DNA of 64,000 nt from Cyclina sinensis (Eukaryota > Mollusca > Bivalvia > Venerida > Veneridae): positions 12,400,630 to 12,464,629 of the forward strand of contig JAAONU010000004.1 of the NCBI GenBank assembly GCA_012932295.1, read 5' to 3'. A program made the position numbers and the translations under genes. Each line of letters begins with the position of its first letter. Position 1 is the first letter of the stretch. Shown piece by piece: positions 61,501-64,000 of this stretch. A model generated the notes under the pieces. It saw only the letters and a program-made list of their open reading frames with translations, was not told where the DNA came from and did no database searches.

Positions 61501-63209
61501 AAATGCCCAGTTTTACTATTTCAAGGGCTGTAACTGTAGCAATACTGCAATGAGCTAGAAGCAAAACCCCAGGTGCACAACAACTCATCATGGCAAACAT
61601 TCATGAAAGGATTTGTGATTTCATTTCAAACAGTTTAGGAGCTACACACAACACAAACTTTAAAATACCAATTTTTACTTTTGCAAGGCTGTAACTGAGG
61701 TCACACTGGGATGAGCTGCAAACAAAACCCCAGGTGCACAACAACTCATCCTGGCAAACATTCATGGAAGGTTTCTTGATTCCATTTAAAATACTTTAGG
61801 AGCTACATGAGACACAAACTTTTCAGACGGAAGGACACATGGACAAGGGTAATCTTTGGGCCCCTCCACAACAAGAAAAGCAGAGTAGCTCTGTTGCACA
61901 AGTTACATCTTTTATACTGTACAGACAAATTGAGACAACATACCAAAGATTTTATCAATGGAGTTGTTTGAAGGCAATGTACAGTTGAAAATACAGAACT
62001 GTCTCTTCAATCTCTCTGGTATGTCATTTCTGCCTCCACCAGGATGAATCATGGCAGCAATAAACTGTAGGTCCACAATAGAAATGAAGTCACCCGGCTT
62101 GTCAAGACTATACATTCCATGCATCTCCATCATTTGACGTGTAATCTCATTGGTTACCTAGCCAATATAACACAAGAAATTTGTTCAGCCACAAGCAATA
62201 TTGTCTTAGAATAAAACTCTTTTTGAACGTAACAGATGAAACCAATGACAGTCAACTTCTCTGTTTTCAAAAACAAAAAATACCTGTATATTTGTTATGC
62301 TTGTTCCACAAATCTTAAACATGGAGCTTATGTTTTGAAAATTTTCTTGCCTTTTTGCAAATTCAAAGACTGCTGAAGTGATGAAAGTCTTGAAAAGTAT
62401 TACTATGGGTCTTATTCTGTATGAGTTATAATAGTCTTCATTATTTCTTCCGTAAGAGATCATCTTCAAACAAATACTCTAGCATGGACATTAATATATA
62501 GAACTTAACATTCATTCAAATTTCTTATGACATCAACCAAAGATAACATGGATTTCATTAAATTCTTCAGTGCAAACTTTTTGAAGACTGACTGGTTACC
62601 TGGTCTCCCCATTCATTAATGATGGGCATATTGATGTCATCTATGAAAACAGTCATACGTCTTCCACCAGGGGGTCCATAGGTACTACCCATCCTCTTGT
62701 CCACATAACTCTCTATTGTCCTCTGGATAAAATAAGAAATGTTGCACAAACTCACTTTTAACCTCAGCATATCTCTTTTTCTTTATATAAAATTTTCAAC
62801 CTTAGACACATAAGCATCTTTATTTATTCACTATATTGCCAGGATAAACACAGCTCAAGCCTCAAGTTTACAAATTCTGCTTATTAACACATGTTCATGT
62901 TTCTTCTCTACTATGTATGAATATGAATAAAGTAAATCATTTAATCTCCCTAAAACATGGGGTTTGGGTAGTAAAAACCTCTACCTTTTTTGAAGGTAGC
63001 AAAAGTTTCTGTACATAAATAATGTGACAAACTGATGATCATGTTTTTCATTCTAAAATGTATTTGGCCTGTACCTGAAACATCATTGGTGTACTAGCAG
63101 AGGAGAAGTTGAAACTCTTGCTGAGGTGAACATCAGGATCATACTTGGCCATGTTGCCTTTGATCATCACTGTCTTAGCTGTTCCTTGTTCTCCTATCAA
63201 CAACACAGC
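16222..63209 (-). CDS. DNAH8: Axonemal outer-arm dynein heavy chain, DNAH5/DNAH8 type, 3' part (39 exons)
   Basis: Motor subunit of the ciliary/flagellar outer dynein arm; hydrolyses ATP and walks on B-tubules. The joined exons give 6117 nt, 2038 residues plus TAG, with no frame break and GT-AG at every junction. In fragment numbering: AAA3 Walker A GEQGTAKT (residue ~6) and Walker [10 protein letters not shown] (~72); AAA4 Walker [10 protein letters not shown] (~366) and FIFTDNEI (~422); stalk helix CC1 ~600-712; microtubule-binding domain ~713-840; CC2 ~841-925; AAA5 with [14 protein letters not shown] (~939); AAA6 with [11 protein letters not shown] and [14 protein letters not shown]-terminal domain from ~1600 to the family end [15 protein letters not shown]. 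The C-terminal phrases [12 protein letters not shown] and [14 protein letters not shown] favour DNAH8 over DNAH5, but invertebrates often have a single gene for both, so the symbol is approximate. The N-terminal tail, linker, AAA1 and AAA2 lie beyond the right edge. The large introns hold most repeats of the window. Confidence 0.95.
16796..17407 (+). repeat. Family F hairpin-ended element
   Basis: Starts ACAAGA with a perfect head hairpin ATCGGT-aga-ACCGAT, then ATGCTCCCC, which is the exact reverse complement of GGGGAGCAT at the tail (9 bp subterminal inverted repeat). The core has about three units of ~157 bp sharing CAATAACTC and TTATGCTCCGGACAA with families A and E. Lies 3' of the last dynein intron's acceptor, between exons 38 and 39. 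Confidence 0.78.
17667..17788 (-). CDS. DNAH8: Dynein heavy chain, window exon 38 (C-terminal domain)
   Basis: Encodes [20 protein letters not shown] and [12 protein letters not shown]. Confidence 0.95.
18062..18251 (-). CDS. DNAH8: Dynein heavy chain, window exon 37 (C-terminal domain)
   Basis: Encodes [20 protein letters not shown] and [15 protein letters not shown]. Ends phase 1. Confidence 0.95.
18494..18646 (-). CDS. DNAH8: Dynein heavy chain, window exon 36 (C-terminal domain)
   Basis: 51 codons: [20 protein letters not shown] and [17 protein letters not shown]. Confidence 0.95.
18921..19077 (-). CDS. DNAH8: Dynein heavy chain, window exon 35
   Basis: Encodes [20 protein letters not shown] and [18 protein letters not shown], with a glycine-rich GGAGAG loop. 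Confidence 0.94.
19453..19613 (-). CDS. DNAH8: Dynein heavy chain, window exon 34
   Basis: Encodes [20 protein letters not shown] and [15 protein letters not shown]. Ends phase 2. Confidence 0.94.
19858..20810 (+). repeat. Family G dispersed repeat
   Basis: Starts ACAAGAGCACC; the core repeats GTGACCTTGACCTTTGAC about every 145 bp; ends after GACAGACGGACG with the hairpin ATATGCC-ccttaa-GGCATAT. The head hairpin is not evident. Intron between dynein exons 33 and 34. Confidence 0.65.
20823..20924 (-). CDS. DNAH8: Dynein heavy chain, window exon 33
   Basis: 34 codons: [20 protein letters not shown] and [15 protein letters not shown] dispersed repeat ends only about 12 bases 3' of its donor. 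Confidence 0.94.
21387..21503 (-). CDS. DNAH8: Dynein heavy chain, window exon 32
   Basis: 39 codons: [20 protein letters not shown] then [14 protein letters not shown]. Confidence 0.95.
22849..23004 (-). CDS. DNAH8: Dynein heavy chain, window exon 31
   Basis: 52 codons: [20 protein letters not shown] and [17 protein letters not shown]. Confidence 0.95.
23316..23468 (-). CDS. DNAH8: Dynein heavy chain, window exon 30 (AAA6)
   Basis: 51 codons: [20 protein letters not shown] and [19 protein letters not shown], near-universal dynein motifs. Confidence 0.96.
23730..23803 (-). CDS. DNAH8: Dynein heavy chain, window exon 29
   Basis: Short exon: [20 protein letters not shown] then FMHS. Phase 1 in, 0 out; the GQGQE motif is the family's own. 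Confidence 0.93.
24064..24266 (-). CDS. DNAH8: Dynein heavy chain, window exon 28 (AAA6)
   Basis: Encodes [20 protein letters not shown] and [20 protein letters not shown], the AAA6 P-loop-like region. Confidence 0.95.
24567..24807 (-). CDS. DNAH8: Dynein heavy chain, window exon 27
   Basis: Encodes [20 protein letters not shown] and [20 protein letters not shown], ending KKLLLIR. Confidence 0.95.
25148..25338 (-). CDS. DNAH8: Dynein heavy chain, window exon 26
   Basis: Encodes [20 protein letters not shown] and [20 protein letters not shown]. Phase 2 in, phase 1 out. Confidence 0.94.
25610..25724 (-). CDS. DNAH8: Dynein heavy chain, window exon 25 (AAA6 start)
   Basis: Encodes [20 protein letters not shown] and [18 protein letters not shown], a signature of the dynein motor. 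Confidence 0.95.
25906..26044 (-). CDS. DNAH8: Dynein heavy chain, window exon 24
   Basis: Encodes [20 protein letters not shown] and [15 protein letters not shown]. Ends phase 1. Confidence 0.93.
26216..27781 (+). repeat. Family C hairpin-ended element, copy 1 (interrupted)
   Basis: Head ACAAGAG plus hairpin AGGGCCA-aga-TGGCCCT, then GCTCACCTG. The tandem core (~145 bp units with GTGTTAACAAGG) is interrupted by unrelated GC-rich sequence at about 26641-27122. The tail has GGACGGACGG and the hairpin TGTCAC-tac-GTGACA followed by GGTGAGCTA. Confidence 0.78.
26641..27122. other. GC-richer unique block inside family C copy 1
   Basis: Breaks the array in mid-unit and the array resumes in a different position of the unit. 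Contains the palindromes AGCCGG-aaat-CCGGCT and CAGGCC..GGCCTG near its right end. Overlapping frames on both strands are open for ~115 codons but resemble nothing I know. No terminal repeat or target duplication recognised. Confidence 0.5.
27909..28013 (-). CDS. DNAH8: Dynein heavy chain, window exon 23
   Basis: 35 codons: [20 protein letters not shown] then [15 protein letters not shown]. Confidence 0.93.
28286..28378 (-). CDS. DNAH8: Dynein heavy chain, window exon 22 (AAA5 end)
   Basis: 31 codons: [20 protein letters not shown] then [11 protein letters not shown]. The donor AAT|GTACAT is weaker than its neighbours but keeps the frame. Confidence 0.9.
28586..28675 (-). CDS. DNAH8: Dynein heavy chain, window exon 21 (AAA5)
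   Basis: 30 codons: [20 protein letters not shown] then [10 protein letters not shown]. Phase 0 both ends. Confidence 0.93.
28956..29111 (-). CDS. DNAH8: Dynein heavy chain, window exon 20 (AAA5)
   Basis: 52 codons: [20 protein letters not shown] and [20 protein letters not shown]. Confidence 0.95.
29290..29445 (-). CDS. DNAH8: Dynein heavy chain, window exon 19 (AAA5)
   Basis: 52 codons: [20 protein letters not shown] and [20 protein letters not shown]. Confidence 0.95.
29684..29852 (-). CDS. DNAH8: Dynein heavy chain, window exon 18 (AAA5 start)
   Basis: Encodes [20 protein letters not shown] and [23 protein letters not shown]5 has the usual degenerate P-loop position. Confidence 0.95.
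30111..30238 (-). CDS. DNAH8: Dynein heavy chain, window exon 17 (CC2 to AAA5)
   Basis: Encodes [20 protein letters not shown] and [20 protein letters not shown]. Ends phase 2. Confidence 0.94.
30484..30621 (-). CDS. DNAH8: Dynein heavy chain, window exon 16 (stalk CC2)
   Basis: 46 codons of coiled coil ([20 protein letters not shown]). Pairs with CC1 of exons 12-13. Confidence 0.93.
31488..31949 (+). repeat. Family E hairpin-ended element, copy 1
   Basis: Head ACTTGAGCT with hairpin ATCAC-taaat-GTGAT, then TAATACCCCCAC. Core units share GCAATAACTC and TTATGCTCC with families A and F. The tail has CGACCGACCAACC and the hairpin TATACCCCC..GGGGGTATA. Confidence 0.78.
32900..33547 (+). repeat. 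Chimeric repeat: E-like head with B-like core
   Basis: Starts ACTAGAACTATCGCTGAATG and reaches CATACCCCCAC like family E, but the core (CCAAGTTTGAAGAAAATCCT, GGGTTCTGCACATT, TGTGACCTTGACC) is homologous to family B. The tail has GACCGACAGACTGACTGA then TATACCCCCC without a visible closing hairpin. Confidence 0.6.
33548..33835 (+). repeat. Family D fragment with poly-G tail
   Basis: About one and a half D-type units (TATTGATCAGAAACCGTTTC, GACCTTTGACCTGGTGATC), then ATGCCCCTTCATC and a run of 16 G at 33795-33810 where family D has its G-rich hairpin arm, then AATAAATAAATAA. Confidence 0.55.
34688..34903 (-). CDS. DNAH8: Dynein heavy chain, window exon 15 (microtubule-binding domain end, CC2 start)
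   Basis: 72 codons: [40 protein letters not shown] and NKEVLPLK, closing the stalk tip. Confidence 0.94.
34998..35745 (+). repeat. Family I hairpin-ended element
   Basis: Starts ACAAGAAATGTGTCACA with a short TGTG-t-CACA hairpin, then ATGCCCCC. The core has GGGCAATAACTCTGCCAAAA-type phrases. It ends with CAGACAGACAGTGC, ATGCCACCC-tttt-GGGACACA. Lies just 5' of dynein exon 15 in the intron. Confidence 0.6.
36084..36251 (-). CDS. DNAH8: Dynein heavy chain, window exon 14 (microtubule-binding domain)
   Basis: Encodes [20 protein letters not shown] and [20 protein letters not shown], the first half of the stalk-tip microtubule-binding domain. Confidence 0.93.
36309..37102 (+). repeat. Family H dispersed repeat
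   Basis: Tandem-like core with TTGACCTTTGACCTACTGAC; a long GACGGACGGACGGACGGATG stretch at about 37013-37065; terminal hairpin ATGTCTCCCCC-aga-GGGGGGATACAT. The left end (around AAGAGGGCCCTTTGACC) is uncertain. Confidence 0.6.
38336..39568 (+). repeat. Family B hairpin-ended element, copy 2 (fused double element)
   Basis: Head ACTAGAAATGGG with hairpin GTTTTTG..CAAAAAC, and a perfect-looking terminal hairpin TATGTCTCCCCC..GGGGGGAGACATA at the right. Five units of ~157 bp. An internal tail (GACAGACGG.. CCGGGGG.. ATGTCTCCCC) at 38880-38930 is followed directly by a mid-unit sequence, so two elements are joined. Confidence 0.82.
39720..40210 (+). repeat. Family K repeat, head missing
   Basis: Core with GAGTTATGGTCCAGGCAAAA, then GGACAGACACTATATGG and a terminal palindrome ATGCTCCTGGGAGCAT followed by AA. 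No head hairpin recognised. Confidence 0.5.
40849..41025 (-). CDS. DNAH8: Dynein heavy chain, window exon 13 (stalk CC1)
   Basis: 59 codons of charged coiled coil ([39 protein letters not shown]). Confidence 0.94.
41574..41796 (-). CDS. DNAH8: Dynein heavy chain, window exon 12 (start of stalk CC1)
   Basis: Encodes [20 protein letters not shown] and then heptad-rich [20 protein letters not shown], the start of stalk helix CC1. Confidence 0.95.
42032..42258 (-). CDS. DNAH8: Dynein heavy chain, window exon 11 (AAA4 end)
   Basis: Encodes [20 protein letters not shown] and [20 protein letters not shown], the block conserved in all dyneins before the stalk. Confidence 0.95.
42392..42999 (+). repeat. 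Family A hairpin-ended element, copy 2 (short)
   Basis: Head ACAAGAG, hairpin CCATGT-tac-ACATGG, ATCCCCCCCGCC; about three 150-157 bp units; tail CGCACGGACGG then a decayed hairpin CCCCTTAACC-ttt-GGTGGGGG and ATA. Confidence 0.78.
43342..43506 (-). CDS. DNAH8: Dynein heavy chain, window exon 10 (AAA4)
   Basis: 55 codons: [20 protein letters not shown] through [13 protein letters not shown]. Phase 0 both ends. Confidence 0.95.
43991..44190 (+). repeat. Possible tRNA-derived SINE
   Basis: At 43991-44072 there is a tRNA-like stretch with an A-box-like TGGCTCAGTGGGTTAG and a B-box-like GGTTCCAATAC about 40 bases apart, as in internal Pol III promoters. AT-rich sequence follows. No clear target duplication. 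A real tRNA gene is unlikely because the acceptor stem does not pair. Confidence 0.4.
44230..44930 (+). repeat. Tandem dispersed repeat (family L), no clear ends
   Basis: About four imperfect units sharing GTAAAGTTTCATGACCCT and GTGCAATAGTGTTGG. No hairpin termini seen; it may be an eroded member of the same class. Confidence 0.5.
44990..46326 (+). repeat. Family D hairpin-ended element
   Basis: Head ACAAGAA with hairpin ATGTTT-gta-AAACAT, then ATGCCCCCC. The core has eight units of ~146 bp with TTGACCTTTGACCTAATGAC and TTATTGATCAGAAACCG. The tail has GGACTGACGGACCGACC, the hairpin CCCCACTTC-ttt-GAAGGGGGG and GCATA. Confidence 0.8.
46606..46926 (+). CDS. Open frame of unknown function, possible first exon of a nested gene
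   Basis: 107 codons from an ATG in a fair context (CCAAGATGT), opening [20 protein letters not shown], serine-rich, ending at TGA. It lies antisense in a dynein intron, just after a CpG-richer patch (46440-46560) unlike the AT-rich surroundings. I do not recognise the protein. It could be the first exon of a nested gene, a transposon remnant or chance. Confidence 0.3.
   Translation: MSRNSKYYFKNFLKSHAAGTPTIFSAFETVRKINDRGDQPSSLQCSSENSTCDSLSLPVNIVENEQEAVTLSPQSTLSPQPDHEKSCETDILPIFRDPNDVMPKKN
47280..47433 (-). CDS. DNAH8: Dynein heavy chain, window exon 9 (AAA4 Walker B)
   Basis: Encodes [20 protein letters not shown] and [20 protein letters not shown], the AAA4 Walker B region. Confidence 0.94.
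47700..48610 (+). repeat. Family C-related tandem array without termini (M)
   Basis: Units of ~145 bp with TTGGTAGAGGTCCACTAG, AATGCTACATACCAAAT and GTTTTCCCTATATAAGC, homologous to the C core at 49980-51180. No head or tail hairpin seen. Explains the several short open frames here. Confidence 0.6.
48787..48995 (+). CDS. Open frame of unknown function, possible last exon of a nested gene
   Basis: After a TTGCAG acceptor at 48786, about 69 codons run to TGA, ending [17 protein letters not shown], a typical basic-then-acidic C-terminus. An AATAAA occurs at 49203-49208. Antisense to the dynein intron. Whether it joins the frame at 46606 is not shown; the entry phase would have to be 1. Confidence 0.3.
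49405..51382 (+). repeat. Family C hairpin-ended element, copy 2
   Basis: Head ACAAGAG, hairpin AGGGCCAT-g-ATGGCCCT, GCTCACCTG. The tandem core from 49980 has ~160 bp units containing GGGCGGGGTCAATTTGACCC. The tail has GACGGACGACGGACGG, the hairpin TGTCAC-tgc-GTGACA, then GGTGAGCTA. Confidence 0.8.
51424..51576. repeat. Foldback hairpin, ~75 bp arms
   Basis: Arms 51424-51500 and 51504-51576 are nearly perfect inverted copies around a 3-base centre (GTGGC-gca-GCCAC), with only a few mismatches (e.g. GGAAGATGGGAATTTATTTC against the inverse of GAAATAAATTCTCATCTTCC). Likely a foldback/MITE-type insertion next to the family C tail. Confidence 0.75.
51587..51858 (+). repeat. Direct tandem duplication, two copies of ~136 bp
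   Basis: TCAATAATCCCAAAAGCTC starts at 51587 and again at 51723. Each copy holds a family C tail (hairpin TGAGCAC-tt(t)-GTGCTCA, GGTGAGCTA) and ~90 bp of other sequence (GTAATTAGCGCAAATTTCAT). Copies differ at a few bases. Confidence 0.8.
52437..52567 (-). CDS. DNAH8: Dynein heavy chain, window exon 8 (AAA4 Walker A)
   Basis: Encodes [40 protein letters not shown] (given in two parts); the AAA4 P-loop GVGGSGKQS is intact. Ends phase 2. Confidence 0.94.
52713..52835 (-). CDS. DNAH8: Dynein heavy chain, window exon 7 (AAA4 start)
   Basis: 41 codons: [20 protein letters not shown] then [18 protein letters not shown]. Phase 0 both ends. Confidence 0.95.
53268..53460 (-). CDS. DNAH8: Dynein heavy chain, window exon 6 (AAA3-AAA4 link)
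   Basis: Encodes [20 protein letters not shown] and [20 protein letters not shown], matching the acidic segment of DNAH5/8 before AAA4. Confidence 0.95.
53940..54373 (+). repeat. Family A hairpin-ended element, copy 3 (short)
   Basis: Complete head (CCATGT-tac-ACATGG, ATCCCCCCGCC), two units and tail (ACGGACGGACAG, hairpin CCCCCCGCG-ttt-GGCGGGGGG, ATA). It lies 60 bp from the next copy. Confidence 0.8.
54433..55306 (+). repeat. Family A element, copy 4 (head missing)
   Basis: Begins inside the core. Five units of 156-157 bp (phrases at 54478, 54635, 54791, 54947, 55103), then GCACGGACGCACGGACGG and hairpin CCCCTCCGCC-ttt-GGCGGGGGG, ATA. Unit variants occur in the same order as in copy 1. 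Confidence 0.8.
55855..56018 (-). CDS. DNAH8: Dynein heavy chain, window exon 5 (AAA3 lid)
   Basis: Encodes [20 protein letters not shown] and RIWEGML, a hallmark block after AAA3, then [13 protein letters not shown]. Ends phase 2. Confidence 0.94.
56304..56410 (-). CDS. DNAH8: Dynein heavy chain, window exon 4 (AAA3 end)
   Basis: Short exon found by filling the gap in the protein: [20 protein letters not shown] and [15 protein letters not shown]. Phases (1 in, 0 out) fit both neighbours. It lies in a 5.5 kb repeat-filled interval. Confidence 0.9.
56816..57395 (+). repeat. Family E hairpin-ended element, copy 2 (decayed tail)
   Basis: Head ACTAGAGCT, hairpin ATCAC-taaat-GTGAT; three E units; tail ACCCGACCAGCCAACC and TATATACCCAC without a closing G-rich arm. 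Confidence 0.7.
57545..60781 (+). repeat. Family C hairpin-ended element, copy 3 (longest, contains nested family B)
   Basis: Head ACAAGAG with hairpin AGGGCCAT-g-ATGGCCCT and GCTCACCTG. The core is a higher-order array alternating two ~150 bp unit types (GGGCCCCCGGGGCGGGGC.. and CCAAGAGAACCCTGGGGC..). The tail has GCACGCACGCACTGACGACG and hairpin TGTGCAC-tac-GTGCACA, GGTGAGCTA. A family B copy sits inside at 58790-59583. Confidence 0.8.
58790..59583 (+). repeat. Family B hairpin-ended element, copy 3 (nested in family C)
   Basis: Head ACTAGAAATGGG, hairpin GTTTTTG..CAAAAAC, four units, GGACGGACGGACAGACGG, terminal hairpin TATGTCTCCCCC..GGGGGGAGACATA. Inserted in the unit phrase CCTATATAACTATATG, which is intact in neighbouring units. 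Confidence 0.85.
61190..61880 (+). repeat. Tandem dispersed repeat (family J)
   Basis: Four units of ~145-155 bp sharing CAGGTGCACAACAACTCATC and GACACAAACTTTAAAATGCC. The right end has AGACGGAAGGACACATGGAC and GGGCCCC. No hairpin ends recognised. Confidence 0.55.
61944..62157 (-). CDS. DNAH8: Dynein heavy chain, window exon 3 (AAA3)
   Basis: Encodes [20 protein letters not shown] through [20 protein letters not shown] and [10 protein letters not shown]. Ends phase 1 (TTT G|GTATGT). Confidence 0.95.
62600..62722 (-). CDS. DNAH8: Dynein heavy chain, window exon 2 (AAA3 Walker B)
   Basis: 41 codons encoding [20 protein letters not shown] and the Walker B region [19 protein letters not shown]. 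Confidence 0.95.
63075..63209 (-). CDS. DNAH8: Dynein heavy chain, window exon 1 (AAA3 Walker A)
   Basis: 45 codons, phase 0. Encodes [20 protein letters not shown], the AAA3 P-loop, then [13 protein letters not shown]. First exon visible; the gene continues past the right edge. Confidence 0.95.
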
Positions 63210-63389
63210 CTGCAAAAGAATACATGTATACACTGAAGTAACACTCTGCCTTCCTACAGGTTACTGAACATGATTAAGATGTTAAAAACAGCACATACAA
63301 TTTTGCAAGTGTGTTTCTGAATGCCTTAAATCCTGTCAAAAGGCTTATTCTTTTCAAGAATAAATCCTCATGAAAAAATACAAACAAAA

Positions 63390-63926
63390 ACTAGAGCTAT
63401 CACTAAATGTGATTAATACCCCCACAAGACTGCTTTGGAACTGAGGAAGTTATTAGTAACAGAATACCTTGTAAAAGAATTGAAATAAAGTTATGGCTGT
63501 GGGCAATTAAAGATAGTTGTGGTTCTTGTACATTGCATTTCCTGTCATTGGGCTTGACCATTGTATGAAGTTGCACTGAATTCCTACCAGTAGTTTTCAA
63601 GTTATGCTCCGGACAAGGAAAACAAACAAAGGACAATAACTGTGCAAATACTGAAGATGGGGTTATAGCTCTTTTAACCATTAGTTTTCAAGTTATTCTC
63701 CGGACAAGGAAAACCAACAAAGGGCAATAACTCTGCAAATCTAAAAGATTGAGTTATGATTCTTAAACACTGCACCTCCTCTCATTGTGCTTGACCATTG
63801 TATAGGTTGCATTGAATTCCAACCATTAGTTTTCAAGTTATGCACTTGACAAAGAACGGACGGAGCAACCGACCAATCACCAGGTGACTCCTATATACCC
63901 CTCAAACTTTGTTTCGGTGGTATATA
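63390..63926 (+). repeat. Family E hairpin-ended element, copy 3
   Basis: Head ACTAGAGCT, hairpin ATCAC-taaat-GTGAT, TAATACCCCCAC; three core units with TTATGCTCCGGACAAGG; tail CGGACGGAGCAACCGACC and a partly decayed hairpin TATATACCCC..GGTGGTATA. In the dynein intron at the right edge. Confidence 0.75.
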
Positions 63927-64000
63927 AACCAGAAAACTCTTTTCATCCAATACTTTGAAATAATCTATTAACAGCAAAGATGTGCATTAAAGTTCCTTTA

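Overview
The window is eukaryotic nuclear DNA, AT-rich, with GT-AG introns and dense interspersed repeats. The repeat types (tandem ~145-157 bp cores, GGAC-rich tails, paired terminal hairpins) and the two genes point to a bivalve mollusc. That placement is an inference; no species can be named from this sequence alone.

Two conserved genes lie tail to tail. The first, on the + strand at 2722-13410, is a complete NDUFS1 gene (75 kDa Fe-S subunit of mitochondrial complex I). It has 17 coding exons that splice in frame to a 722-residue protein with every Fe-S ligand present. The second, on the - strand from 63209 down to 16222, is the 3' part of an axonemal outer-arm dynein heavy chain of the DNAH5/DNAH8 type. 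I resolved 39 exons that join without a frame break into 2038 residues, running from the AAA3 Walker A motif through AAA4, stalk, microtubule-binding domain, AAA5, AAA6 and C-terminal domain to the stop. The 5' part of the gene lies beyond the right edge.

Layout: 1-1154 repeat element; 1155-2713 upstream region of NDUFS1; 2714-13845 NDUFS1 and its 3' UTR, with one repeat in intron 7; 13846-16221 intergenic; 16222-63209 dynein gene, whose introns hold nearly all the other repeats; 63390-63926 one more repeat in the intron at the right edge.

The most unusual content is the repeats. At least six families with different terminal sequences share one plan: a start of the form ACWAGAR, an immediate hairpin, a C-rich subterminal inverted repeat, a tandem core, a GGAC/GACA-rich stretch, and a terminal hairpin whose 3' arm repeats the head motif and ends in ..TA. 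Two insertions have identifiable empty sites inside the window; both show insertion between A and A (TT on the other strand) with no target duplication. This matches what is known of Helentron-type rolling-circle non-autonomous elements (HINEs) and bivalve pearl elements. The families also appear modular: one core monomer is found with different termini, and one terminus with different cores. In one family the 3' hairpin stem shows compensatory changes between copies. A low-confidence nested + strand gene may lie in dynein introns at 46606-48995.
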